Shown here: piece by piece, positions 1 to 8,030 of the stretch
Layout of the letters: each line of letters opens with the position of its first letter
Numbering within the stretch: position 1 is the first letter of the stretch
Origin: Haloquadratum sp.
GTDB lineage: Archaea; Halobacteriota; Halobacteria; Halobacteriales; Haloferacaceae
NCBI GenBank assembly: GCA_028275165.1
Contig: JAQCNF010000108.1
Location: 16,871-80,870, forward strand
DNA length: 64,000 bases
Direction of reading: 5' to 3'
Translations under genes and position numbers: made by a program
Notes under the pieces: model-generated
What the model was told of the DNA's origin: nothing
Seen by the model: only the letters and a program-made list of their open reading frames with translations
Database searches by the model: none

Positions 1-1
1 A

Positions 2-154
2 CAGGTCACAGATGCCACATCTGCGCAGCGAGACGAGTTTGTAACCGAATATTATCCGCGGAATGTATGGGCGACAGAGACGCAAGCTGCGGCATTAGAG
101 GAGAGCTTAGCATTGCTTGAGGCGGTGACCGAGGAGCAATCGGGAGTCGAGTGA
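2..154 (+). CDS. C-terminal fragment of an unidentified protein (gene begins before the window)
   Basis: An open frame enters from the left edge and ends with TGA at 152-154, giving the last 50 residues of a protein. The tail is acidic (ends in EEQSGVE), as is usual for haloarchaea. It converges on the PadR-type gene that follows, with only three bases between the two stop codons. No motif in this fragment identifies the family, so I give no function. The upstream sequence would be needed. Confidence 0.6.
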   Translation, partial: QVTDATSAQRDEFVTEYYPRNVWATETQAAALEESLALLEAVTEEQSGVE

Positions 155-157
155 AAA

Positions 158-517
158 TTATATTGCGTCGTCAACGAGCGCCTTGATCTGCGCTGCTCGA
201 TCCTCATCGGTGATGGTGTTTGAAAAAACCCACTCTAAGCGTTCAAGCACGGCCTCATACCCTTGATCAGTCAGCGTGTATTGATTCGTTCGTTTGTCGA
301 GTTCACCCTTTTCTATATATCCTGCCTCAACGAGATCGTCGAGATTCGGGTACAGTCGACCGTGATTTACCTCACTATTATAGTAACTTTCGAGATGACG
401 CTTGATTGCGAGTCCATACATCGACTCTCTTGCTAAGATGACGAGAATATTCTGTTGAAACGCAGTAAGGTCATTCACAGCGATGGTGCCACTCGGGATT
501 GATTGTGAATCTGACAT
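158..517 (-). CDS. PadR-family transcriptional regulator
   Basis: The 119-residue product has the winged-helix pattern of PadR proteins: a helical part around LTAFQQNILVILARESMYGL, a recognition region with HGRLYPNLDDLVEAGYIEKG, and a wing (NQYTLTDQGYEAV). PadR proteins are small dimeric DNA-binding regulators. I chose the internal ATG at 517 (MSDSQSIPSG) because the 21 residues in front of it in the longer frame (to 580) are basic and unlike the rest. The gene is divergent from pyrophosphatase, with 363 bases between them that hold a palindrome (700-714). The ligand or signal cannot be told from sequence. Confidence 0.85.
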   Translation of the reverse strand: MSDSQSIPSGTIAVNDLTAFQQNILVILARESMYGLAIKRHLESYYNSEVNHGRLYPNLDDLVEAGYIEKGELDKRTNQYTLTDQGYEAVLERLEWVFSNTITDEDRAAQIKALVDDAI

Positions 518-880
518 AGACTCTTTGATATTGATGGGTTGATGATATTTAATTCTTTTCAGTATCTGTTCGCATGACAATGCGGGGGTTGTATCGATTT
601 GTTTCAGATTCCTTATTCACATTGATGGAATGATTTGTCCATCGATGAGACAACTATTATATGTCTTCAGCTTCCATTTATCGGTTATTTCTGAGATAAA
701 TACGTATTACGTATACCGTGATATGAGCGGAAATCAGACTGTGTGAGTCATTTAGACCATATTTACCAATAACTGAGGTCTATTCGATTCAAATGCAGTG
801 TATTCAGTATAATTGAATTTCTGGTGAGGAATGTATCTGAATACGAAAGGCCTTTTTTCCGGATATCGAAAGATGGTATA
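518..880. promoter_or_regulatory. Divergent intergenic region between padR-like gene and ppa
   Basis: This 363-base AT-rich stretch separates two divergent genes and should hold both promoters. I see no credible coding frame. The most distinct element is an odd-centred inverted repeat at 700-714 (core TACGTATTACGTA), of the size expected for a dimeric winged-helix operator. It lies about 185 bases from the padR start and 168 bases from the ppa start, which is far for simple promoter blocking. Its role is therefore only inferred. Confidence 0.4.
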
Positions 881-1414
881 ATGACGAATCTCTGGACAGA
901 GTTGGAGACGGGTCCAAACCCACCGGATGTTGTAAATGCAGTCGTTGAGTGCCTGAAGGGTGAACGCAACAAATATGAGTACGATAAGGACGTCCCTGGT
1001 GTGGTCTTAGACCGCGTTCTACATGCCAATGTACACTACCCTTCTGATTATGGATTTCTCCCACAGACGTATTACGACGATGAAGATCCATTTGATATCC
1101 TTGTGCTTGTCGAAGATCAAACATTTCCTGGCTGCATCGTTGAAACCCGGCCGGTTGCACTCATGGAGATGGACGATGATGGAGAAAAAGATGACAAGGT
1201 GATTGGTGTCCCAGTTGAAGATCCTCGCTATGACCATATCCGCGACGTCTCTGATCTAACCGAGCAAACAAGGGCAGAGATCGCTGAGTTCTTTGAAACC
1301 TATAAGAATCTTGAGGCTGGCAAACAAACAGAAACACTTGGATGGAGCGATGCACAGGCGGCAAAAGATGCGATTGAACACGCGATGAACCTGTATTCAG
1401 ATACCTTTGAGTAA
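881..1414 (+). CDS. ppa: Inorganic pyrophosphatase (family I, soluble)
   Basis: The 177-residue product hydrolyses pyrophosphate to two phosphates, pulling biosynthetic reactions forward in the cytoplasm. It matches family I pyrophosphatases in length and motifs: a KYEYDKD segment near residue 30, HYPSDYGFLPQTY near 55, the acidic metal-binding signature DDEDPFDILVL near 66, and a second acidic stretch around 100-120 (MEMDDDGEKDDK). The start at 881 (MTNLWTELETGPNPP) is preferred over one 57 bases upstream because family members begin close to this point. The gene stands alone, divergent from the PadR-type gene. Confidence 0.95.
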   Translation: MTNLWTELETGPNPPDVVNAVVECLKGERNKYEYDKDVPGVVLDRVLHANVHYPSDYGFLPQTYYDDEDPFDILVLVEDQTFPGCIVETRPVALMEMDDDGEKDDKVIGVPVEDPRYDHIRDVSDLTEQTRAEIAEFFETYKNLEAGKQTETLGWSDAQAAKDAIEHAMNLYSDTFE

Positions 1415-1450
1415 TGATATTCCTGTGTCGACATGAATCATGATTATGGG

Positions 1451-1460
1451 TAATATTTTT
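1451..1460 (+). promoter_or_regulatory. TATA-like box before small ORF at 1483
   Basis: The sequence taatattttt lies about 28 bases before the ATG at 1483. That is the spacing expected for a haloarchaeal leaderless promoter. It supports expression of the small ORF that follows, but it is only a short AT-rich match. Confidence 0.4.
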
Positions 1461-1482
1461 GCTCTGTATCCCGAACATAATC

Positions 1483-1593
1483 ATGATGGCAGCATCATCC
1501 TCACCAATTGGCTTAGATCATCTGACGGTTATCCCTGAAAGCGTTCGTCAGGAACGCGACGCTGCAGAACATGAAGAGACTGAAACACGGTAG
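1483..1593 (+). CDS. Small hypothetical protein (36 aa)
   Basis: A short frame begins MMAASSSPIGLDHL and ends HEETETR. It is acidic at its C-terminus, like other haloarchaeal proteins, and has a TATA-like box at leaderless spacing in front. It lies between pyrophosphatase and the rhomboid gene on the same strand. I do not recognise it with certainty; it has no membrane segment or cysteines. It could be a real microprotein or chance. Conservation next to ppa in other haloarchaea would decide. Confidence 0.4.
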   Translation: MMAASSSPIGLDHLTVIPESVRQERDAAEHEETETR

Positions 1594-1651
1594 TGCACAC
1601 AGAGATATCAAAGGGGAACCGCTTTTACTCGCCCCTGCACTAGCATAATCA

Positions 1652-2608
1652 ATGGCTACGTGCGATGAGTGTGATAGACACGAGAACTTACCGTACCAAT
1701 GCCGGCGATGCGGCAACACATTTTGTACGGAGCATCGTCTCCCGGAAAATCATGACTGCCCTGGGCTCAACGAGTGGGATGAGCCGGCCGCTGTATTTGA
1801 TAGCGGCTTTGACGACTCAGTCAATAATCCCGGTGGACGGTCATCAGGTATCCTCCAGCGAGTGGGCGCCCCATTGTCGGGTATATCTCGGCGTCTTCGC
1901 GGAACTGGCGGACCGCTCAGTTATTTCCGCGGAAATCTGAGCTATACCTTCTTAGGAATCATGTGGATCACATTTGCCCTGCAGTTTCTTGTTTTTCCTT
2001 TATTTGGTGCTGGCTTTCGGAGTGAGATTTGGCAAGGAGCGTTTGTTCTCTCACCAGGAAACATTGAGTTCGTATGGACGTGGGTAACGTCTATTTTCGC
2101 TCACGGTGGATTTACTCATATCGCATTTAACAGCATCGCGCTGTACTTTTTCGGGCCAGTCGTTGAGCGATATCTTGACACTCGTCGATTTACCGCGTTA
2201 TTCATCGGCGGCGGCATTATTGCTGGCCTCGCTCAAGTTATGTCAACGCTGTTCACCACTGGCCCGACCGGTGCTGGAGTCTTAGGTGCTTCAGGGGCAA
2301 TCATGGCTGTGATGGGTGTACTTACTGTCCTCAATCCGAATCTCACGGTTCGCCTGTACGCGATTATTCCAATGCCGCTGTGGGTACTGACCTTTGGGTT
2401 TGCTGGGTTCAGTATCGTTGCTGGCTTTGGCGTCTCGGCTGGTAGCGGCCTCGCTGGTGGGAATGTTGCTCACCTTGCACATCTTGCAGGACTCGTTATT
2501 GGGCTTGCATATGGAGCACACGTGAAAGATCGGGTGGGTATTCCGAATCAACTGCAGCTTGGCGGTGGTGGTGGCGGCGGAATGGGCGGTCCTGGCCGCC
2601 GGTTCTAG
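1652..2608 (+). CDS. Rhomboid-family intramembrane serine protease with AN1-type zinc finger
   Basis: The 318-residue product starts with a cysteine/histidine-rich AN1-like zinc finger (CDEC, CRRCGNTFC, then EHRLPENHDC) over roughly the first 40 residues. A charged linker and a multi-spanning membrane domain follow from about residue 100. The rhomboid hallmarks are visible: HGGFTHIAFN in an early helix, the catalytic serine in GASGA, and the catalytic histidine in HLAHLAGLVIG. Rhomboids cut substrates inside the membrane. The fused zinc finger probably recruits partners, which is inference. The stop codon directly abuts the endonuclease V start, so the two are probably co-transcribed. Confidence 0.92.
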   Translation: MATCDECDRHENLPYQCRRCGNTFCTEHRLPENHDCPGLNEWDEPAAVFDSGFDDSVNNPGGRSSGILQRVGAPLSGISRRLRGTGGPLSYFRGNLSYTFLGIMWITFALQFLVFPLFGAGFRSEIWQGAFVLSPGNIEFVWTWVTSIFAHGGFTHIAFNSIALYFFGPVVERYLDTRRFTALFIGGGIIAGLAQVMSTLFTTGPTGAGVLGASGAIMAVMGVLTVLNPNLTVRLYAIIPMPLWVLTFGFAGFSIVAGFGVSAGSGLAGGNVAHLAHLAGLVIGLAYGAHVKDRVGIPNQLQLGGGGGGGMGGPGRRF

Positions 2609-3397
2609 ATGCGTTCTGCGTATCTCCCAGACACCGACGCCTCGCAGACAGAGATGAAACATCTCCAGCGCTCGGTGGCAGAGGAGGCCATCTGGACCGA
2701 TGCTCATTCGTTTGATATCTCTTGTCTTCGACTGCGGTCTGATGCACGCACGTGCACGAACTCACCAAATGGTCCTCTTATTGCAGGCATTGATCAGGCC
2801 TTCACCGATGAGAAGGTAATCAGTGCGGTTGTAGTTGGCACAGATGACTGTATTGTCGAAAAACAGTGGGCTGTCAGTGAGTGCTCTATCGCATACATAC
2901 CGGGTCTATTATCATTTCGTGAGGCACCATCGATTTTTGCCGCTCTTGAGAAACTCCAGACACAGCCTGAGTTACTCGTCTGTGACGGAAGTGGCCGTAT
3001 CCATTACCGACAGGCTGGCCTCGCTACTCACGTCGGAGTTGTGATGGACCGGCCAGCAATTGGAGTTGCCAAGAACTTATTGTGCGGATCGCCAGTTGAC
3101 TCTGTCGAGCGACGACCTGCAGAGTGGCAAACTCCGGTCGTGAGTGATGCGTATGTTGAGAATGCCACAACAGGGACCGTGCTTGGTCACGCGTATCAGT
3201 CGCGGCAATATGATACTTCCCGACGGATTAATCCAGTCTACGTTAGCCCCGGCCATCGAGTCGCCCCTGAGACGGCAACGACATGTATCGCACACCTATG
3301 CGATGGGTACAAGCTCCCAGAGCCAACCCGACAAGCAGATGCCTTTGCAGCCACGGCAAAACAGCGCTATCTCGATGGACAAGAACCACCATCGTGA
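2609..3397 (+). CDS. nfi: Endonuclease V (deoxyinosine 3' endonuclease)
   Basis: The 262-residue product resembles endonuclease V, which nicks DNA (and in some lineages RNA) 3' to deaminated adenine (inosine). The metal-binding aspartates fall in IAGIDQAF (about residue 53) and LLVCDGSGRIHYRQAG (about residue 125). The family segment ATHVGVVMDRPAIGVAKNLL follows, where Endo V proteins hold the gly-rich TH-GV core and the invariant lysine. The start codon follows the rhomboid stop with no gap. The first 40 residues are less conserved but in frame, and no better start is visible. Confidence 0.9.
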   Translation: MRSAYLPDTDASQTEMKHLQRSVAEEAIWTDAHSFDISCLRLRSDARTCTNSPNGPLIAGIDQAFTDEKVISAVVVGTDDCIVEKQWAVSECSIAYIPGLLSFREAPSIFAALEKLQTQPELLVCDGSGRIHYRQAGLATHVGVVMDRPAIGVAKNLLCGSPVDSVERRPAEWQTPVVSDAYVENATTGTVLGHAYQSRQYDTSRRINPVYVSPGHRVAPETATTCIAHLCDGYKLPEPTRQADAFAATAKQRYLDGQEPPS

Positions 3398-3433
3398 TAT
3401 CTCCTCTCTACATGTCCGGCAGATAGACTGGCT

Positions 3434-3444
3434 TTTGTTATATT
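3434..3444 (+). promoter_or_regulatory. TATA-like box for the SDR gene
   Basis: An AT-rich run (tttgttatatt) centred about 24 bases before the ATG at 3462 fits a leaderless haloarchaeal promoter. It also supports choosing 3462 over upstream in-frame starts that would lie inside endonuclease V. Confidence 0.4.
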
Positions 3445-3461
3445 ACCGGATTCGTACGTGT

Positions 3462-4316
3462 ATGAGCGAACAGACAGTACTGATCACAGGCTGCTCATCC
3501 GGCGTTGGCTATGCAAGCGCACTGTCTTTTGTCGAAGCTGGGTGGGAGGTATACGCAACAGCGCGAGACAAGGCCGATATCCAGTCACTCGATGAGAGGG
3601 GGTGTCACACAGCAACACTGGACATAACAAATCAAAATCACATCGAAGAGATACAAGCTCAGATCGGTGATGAACAGGAGCGTCTCGACTGTATTGTTAA
3701 CAACACTGGCTTTGGGCAGTTCGGTCCAGTCGAAGACTTCTCACCGGAACAATTCCACCGTCAATTCGCGGTGAACGTATTTGGTCCTCATCGATTAATT
3801 CGTGAAATGCTACCGATGATGAGAGAGGCAGGGACTGGCCGTATTATCAATATTTCGAGTGTCGCTGGTGCTGTTGCATTCCCCGGTGGAGGAGTTTACG
3901 CGGGATCGAAAGCTGCGCTTGAGGCGATGAGCGATGCACTGCGAGGTGAAGTTGAGCCCTATGGGATTGATGTGATTATTATCCAACCAGGCCCAGTCAA
4001 AACGAACCCAGAGACACAGACATCCCACAATTCAGCAACCGGTGATGCGACAGAGAGCCTATCGAAAACAGAGCAATCCGGCGCGTATTCGACGCTGTAT
4101 GCAATCCTCACGGATACGCGGCTTATCGGTGGCGATGGGCTTGGAGCAGTTGATGCTGAGGAAGTCGCAAGCGATGTCTTCCAGGCCGCTTCTGAACCTG
4201 ATCCACGACCGCGGTATCAATCAGGTCGATTAGCCAGTATTGGAGTCTTCGCTCAGTATCTGCCAGCACAGTGGCGGGACAGTCTCTATCGTGTGTTATA
4301 TGAACGCTCGGACTGA
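3462..4316 (+). CDS. Short-chain dehydrogenase/reductase (SDR family)
   Basis: The 284-residue protein has all the classical SDR landmarks: the nucleotide-binding TGCSSGVG loop at about residue 8, NNTGFG at about 87 (NNAG in most relatives), a serine in INISSVAG, and the catalytic YAGSK (YxxxK) near 155. It probably catalyses an NAD(P)-dependent alcohol/ketone interconversion; the substrate cannot be told. A longer open frame runs back into endonuclease V, but the SDR fold begins right after MSEQTVLITG. A proline-rich PGPVKT follows the active site, as is common in this group. Confidence 0.9.
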   Translation: MSEQTVLITGCSSGVGYASALSFVEAGWEVYATARDKADIQSLDERGCHTATLDITNQNHIEEIQAQIGDEQERLDCIVNNTGFGQFGPVEDFSPEQFHRQFAVNVFGPHRLIREMLPMMREAGTGRIINISSVAGAVAFPGGGVYAGSKAALEAMSDALRGEVEPYGIDVIIIQPGPVKTNPETQTSHNSATGDATESLSKTEQSGAYSTLYAILTDTRLIGGDGLGAVDAEEVASDVFQAASEPDPRPRYQSGRLASIGVFAQYLPAQWRDSLYRVLYERSD

Positions 4317-4462
4317 GCAGGAGCATTCCGGTCAGGTAAGAAACGCTGCCGGTGAATAGAGTGAGTGTCTGAGGGCTCAATAAAGCGACCTCAAGAACAA
4401 CCTGTCCGTGTCCACGTCTGCGCTTAAGCGAACCAGCGAGGCCTCGGCGTCCTCAGCGGAGT

Positions 4463-5629
4463 TCACTCTAAACAGCGCGCGACAACTCGAAGTGCATCCT
4501 CGCCGCGAACCTCCTCTGCCAGTAGGGGCACTCGTTTAATTGAACGCCCTCGGAATAGGTCAGTGGCACGCTGGATTGCCTGCTGCTGGACGTCCCACCG
4601 ACGCTGACAAAACTCACACGAATCAAGATCAGGTGAAACGACCCATCGATCATCGACAGAAGCGGTTGTTACCTCATCGAGGTTCTCCATCACCCGATTA
4701 ATAATCAATGTCTGGACGGGAATTCCATAGCTGTTGAGACGGTCAACCAGTCGTTCAGATTCGATCACACTCATTTCCTCTGGAATCATCACGACTCGGA
4801 AGTCAGTTTTTGTCGGATCTTGGAGCACACTACGAAGGCGCTCAATTCGTTCACGCAGTTCATCGAGATCAACTGCTCCCTCATCGACGCTTTCAGCCCC
4901 GAACATCCCCTTGACACTTCCCATCAGTCCAGAGAACTGTTGTTTCATTTTTGCTATCCGGCCTAACATTGAATCCATGACCTCCGGGAGCTGTAACAGC
5001 CGGAGGGTATGACCAGTTGGGGCAGTGTCGATAATAACGCGCTCGTACCGCTGATCATCGATATATCTAAGCAGTTGCTGCATTGCCGCCGCTTCATCAG
5101 CCCCAGGCATTGAATTCGGCCCCATAGCTCCACCTATGAGTTCTTCAATTCCGCCGAGGTCGCCGAACGGCATTTCCTCGCCCATCGCTGCACCGTCCCC
5201 AACTCCCTCGAATGGACTGTGTTCAGAGTCGATGTCTGTTGGACCTGTATCCCCGCCGAACGGCCCCTCAGTAAGTGAGTCTGGATCAATCTCGACAGCA
5301 TACAGCGGATATGACTCATCAACACGAATCGGATCTGCAGGAACATCCACGTTCAGCGTATCCGACAGCGAGTGTGCAGGGTCGGTTGAGATCACCAGTG
5401 TTTCTGTTCCGGCTGCAGCTGAAGCGAGTGCTGTTGATGCTGCCATCGTCGTCTTGCCCACGCCTCCTTTACCACCGTATAGCACGTACTCAGGTGCATC
5501 GACGGTATCCGGCAGGTCTGTCACCGCATCAACGACTTCGACATCGACAGTGGTGTCCTCACTCTCGACAGGCTTGGTATCCGACTCATCGTCGACTGTA
5601 TCAACAGCGTCGACGTCGATGTGCGACAT
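4463..5629 (-). CDS. ArsA/Get3-family P-loop ATPase
   Basis: The 388-residue protein has the deviant Walker A GGKGGVGKTTMA near residue 55, a switch region with STDPAHSLSD, the DTAPTGHTLRLLQLP motif, and a CEFCQRRW segment near the C-terminus. That CxxC is the pair Get3-type dimers use to bind zinc. Family members insert tail-anchored membrane proteins (Get3) or energise arsenite export (ArsA). No arsenic genes are nearby, so a Get3-like targeting role is more likely (inference). A long acidic N-terminus and a Gly/Met-rich insertion around 130-165 are haloarchaeal features. Confidence 0.88.
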   Translation of the reverse strand: MSHIDVDAVDTVDDESDTKPVESEDTTVDVEVVDAVTDLPDTVDAPEYVLYGGKGGVGKTTMAASTALASAAAGTETLVISTDPAHSLSDTLNVDVPADPIRVDESYPLYAVEIDPDSLTEGPFGGDTGPTDIDSEHSPFEGVGDGAAMGEEMPFGDLGGIEELIGGAMGPNSMPGADEAAAMQQLLRYIDDQRYERVIIDTAPTGHTLRLLQLPEVMDSMLGRIAKMKQQFSGLMGSVKGMFGAESVDEGAVDLDELRERIERLRSVLQDPTKTDFRVVMIPEEMSVIESERLVDRLNSYGIPVQTLIINRVMENLDEVTTASVDDRWVVSPDLDSCEFCQRRWDVQQQAIQRATDLFRGRSIKRVPLLAEEVRGEDALRVVARCLE

Positions 5630-5683
5630 GGTTTATCTCTGGTGAGCCGGCCTTGTGTACTTCTCGGTCACGCGGTCAAGTCG

Positions 5684-6796
5684 CTAAAAAAATGCGGCCA
5701 GTCGGTCGCCTGCTGTTGTTGTTCGGTCGGTACATAATGAAAATCGCATCCACTCATCATATGAGCTGCCGAATGCTGCTCCGGGCATACCTGCAACCCC
5801 GGCCTCATCTATAAGACGCTTGACGTTCCTGAGTGTGCCGCTAAATCCATCGAATCGTGCCAGGACATAGAACGCCCCCTCAGGTCGTATATATGACGCT
5901 CCAGCTGTCTCTAATCCCTCGATAAACGACTGGACTCGATGACGAAGCATTGCTCTGGTTTCCTTATAGTAGTTCGAACCCGTCTGTTTGAGTGCGGCGG
6001 CTACCGCTGCCTGTGCAGGCCGACTCGCCGACACCATCACAAGCATGTGTCTGGTCGCTGCTTGGTCAACGAGGTGGCTTGGAAACACAGCATATCCGAT
6101 ACGGAATCCTGTGATTGCCATTGACTTGGAGAATGCGGTCGTGACGATGACATTGTCTGCAGCGAGCGTCAGTGCGGTCTTGAACTGTCCAGTGAAATCA
6201 AACCGGGCGTACACCTCATCGACAATGAGCGCAGCATCGACAGTTGAAGCGAACTCAGCAAGCGATTGTAACGACGATTGTCTGTAGACCGCACCGGTCG
6301 GATTATTCGGAGTATTGCAAATAACAGCGACGGTATCGTTCGTAATCGCTTCCTGCATCGCACCGACGTCAAGATGGCCATCCTTGCGAACAGGGACGCG
6401 AGTGACGGTGCCCCCCAGCATTGTCGCCTTCCCTGGATAATACGGATATACAGGGTCGACGACAACAAATTCTTGTCCGCTGTATGATTCGAGCGCAGTG
6501 GCCATTGCGAGGTAATTTGCCTCGGCGGCCCCATGAGTGATGAGCACACGTGAGATATCGATGGATTGTTGTTCGCATATACTCTCGCGCAGTCGAGTGA
6601 GGCCCTCACTCGGTGGATACTGAAATTCATCGACATCAGCGTCTGCATACGTTGTGAGCCCTGCCCGAAGTGCACGAGGAGGCTCCCAGTCAGGATTCCC
6701 AGACACCATATCAACGACATCACGGTCTGCTGTCCTCGCGTACTGCATCACCTGATAGAAGAGTGGCTCATCATACTGGTCGGCCGATGAAGACAT
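5684..6796 (-). CDS. Class I/II pyridoxal-phosphate aminotransferase
   Basis: The 370-residue protein has the aminotransferase class I/II pattern: an N-terminal SGNPDWEPP, HGAAEANYLA, the CNTPNNPTGAVY segment, DEVYARF, and the PLP-binding lysine in TTAFSKSMAITGFRIGY (about residue 220). The C-terminal MRFSLC holds the carboxylate-binding arginine region. It probably transfers amino groups between an amino acid and a 2-oxo acid. Specificity (aspartate-like or other) is not decided by sequence alone. It is transcribed toward the ArsA/Get3 gene, with about 55 bases between them. Confidence 0.88.
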   Translation of the reverse strand: MSSSADQYDEPLFYQVMQYARTADRDVVDMVSGNPDWEPPRALRAGLTTYADADVDEFQYPPSEGLTRLRESICEQQSIDISRVLITHGAAEANYLAMATALESYSGQEFVVVDPVYPYYPGKATMLGGTVTRVPVRKDGHLDVGAMQEAITNDTVAVICNTPNNPTGAVYRQSSLQSLAEFASTVDAALIVDEVYARFDFTGQFKTALTLAADNVIVTTAFSKSMAITGFRIGYAVFPSHLVDQAATRHMLVMVSASRPAQAAVAAALKQTGSNYYKETRAMLRHRVQSFIEGLETAGASYIRPEGAFYVLARFDGFSGTLRNVKRLIDEAGVAGMPGAAFGSSYDEWMRFSLCTDRTTTAGDRLAAFF

Positions 6797-6878
6797 ATCA
6801 CGGCTTGGCCACGCGATTCAGGAATCTCTTTCGGCTACGAATCGGACATTTATGTGTATCTAACGCAGCAGGGGGTGT

Positions 6879-7394
6879 ATGGATGCGTTCGCAGATGACC
6901 CACCGATTGAACAGGACATACAGCCACTGCTCACTGACCGTGATGAGACGGTCGCCATTGCTGAATCGTGTACCGGCGGACTTATTGGCTCGCTTCTCAC
7001 CAATGTGAGTGGTGCGTCGGCATACTTCGACCGGTCGATTGTGACGTACTCGTATGCAGCAAAACAGACCGCACTTGCTGTTCCGCGTGAACGGCTTGAC
7101 CGCGATGGAGCCGTCTCATCATCAGTCGCCAAATCGATGGCAACCGGCGTGCGTGATGTAAGCACAACAACTTGGGGAGTGGCAACAACGGGAGTTGCCG
7201 GCCCGACTGGTGGGTCTCCAGAGAAACCGGTCGGAACTGCTTATATTGGTCTCTCCTATGCTGGTGAGTGGGGATCATCGGAGAGCTATACGACGGCGAG
7301 TCACCACAAATTCGAGGGATCACGAATCGAAATCAAAGAGCAGATTGCCCGCACAGCACTATCGAAACTGTTTGAGGCAATCAAACAGCAGTAA
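6879..7394 (+). CDS. CinA C-terminal domain protein (nicotinamide-nucleotide amidohydrolase type)
   Basis: The 171-residue protein corresponds to the stand-alone CinA C-terminal domain, PncC in bacteria. Hallmarks are AESCTGGLIGSLLTNVSGAS near residue 28, YSYAAKQTAL, and the TTGVAGPTGGSPEKPVGTAY segment near 105. PncC deamidates nicotinamide mononucleotide in NAD recycling. The haloarchaeal member may do the same, which is family-level inference. The N-terminal molybdopterin-binding-like domain of full CinA is absent. The gene is divergent from the aminotransferase gene, with 82 bases between them. Confidence 0.85.
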   Translation: MDAFADDPPIEQDIQPLLTDRDETVAIAESCTGGLIGSLLTNVSGASAYFDRSIVTYSYAAKQTALAVPRERLDRDGAVSSSVAKSMATGVRDVSTTTWGVATTGVAGPTGGSPEKPVGTAYIGLSYAGEWGSSESYTTASHHKFEGSRIEIKEQIARTALSKLFEAIKQQ

Positions 7395-7468
7395 AAACAG
7401 TTTTCGCCTGCAGATCCCCGCCAGATCTCGATACTAATACGTGTGTTCGTGCGATAGCAATATTCACT

Positions 7469-8026
7469 GTGAATAAAGACGGCCACGTGCTCAACGCAGC
7501 CTTACTATCGCTCGGAGTGGGTGTCATACTATCGCTTGACCCTGCAACACTACAGACGCCTGGCCGAGTTCTCAGGATGGGCCCTGCGAGCCTGCTTGAG
7601 GGCTCGATAGTTGATGTGGGGACACAGGTCGCGCAACTCTCGCTACCGGTTATTTTGGGTGCGCTCTTCCCGGATGTTGATACGGCCTTTGGCCGACATC
7701 GAAAGACGCTACACAATCTTCCTGTGTTGAGTATCTTTCTTGTGTTTCCATACGTATTCGGGAATCTTCATTTCGTTTGGATTGGTGTCGGCACACACTA
7801 CATTTTGGATGTCGTCGGCTCACGTCGTGGGATTGCGCTTTTCTACCCACTGTCGTCGACTGAGTATGACATCTCCACAGGGGTGACAACAACGAGTCGT
7901 TGGAGTCAGACTGTGACGATCGGAATTACGGTGGGAGAAATCATCGTGTTATTCGCGATTCACGCTTTTCTCGTTCCGCTTGATGACCCTTCAGTTATTA
8001 CACAGACGGTGCTTGCCGTGTTCTAA
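7469..8026 (+). CDS. Membrane-bound metal-dependent hydrolase (YdjM/DUF457 type)
   Basis: The 185-residue product starts with GTG and reads MNKDGHVLNAALLSLGVG. It has several hydrophobic helices and the family motifs: an N-terminal histidine (GHVLNAALL), LFPDVDTAFGRHRKTLHNLP near residue 70, and GVGTHYILDVVGS near 110. These His/Asp residues are those proposed to bind metal in the YdjM-like family. The substrate is unknown. It lies just downstream of the CinA-type gene in the same direction and converges on the PHP-type gene four bases away. Confidence 0.82.
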   Translation: MNKDGHVLNAALLSLGVGVILSLDPATLQTPGRVLRMGPASLLEGSIVDVGTQVAQLSLPVILGALFPDVDTAFGRHRKTLHNLPVLSIFLVFPYVFGNLHFVWIGVGTHYILDVVGSRRGIALFYPLSSTEYDISTGVTTTSRWSQTVTIGITVGEIIVLFAIHAFLVPLDDPSVITQTVLAVF

Positions 8027-8030
8027 GGCA

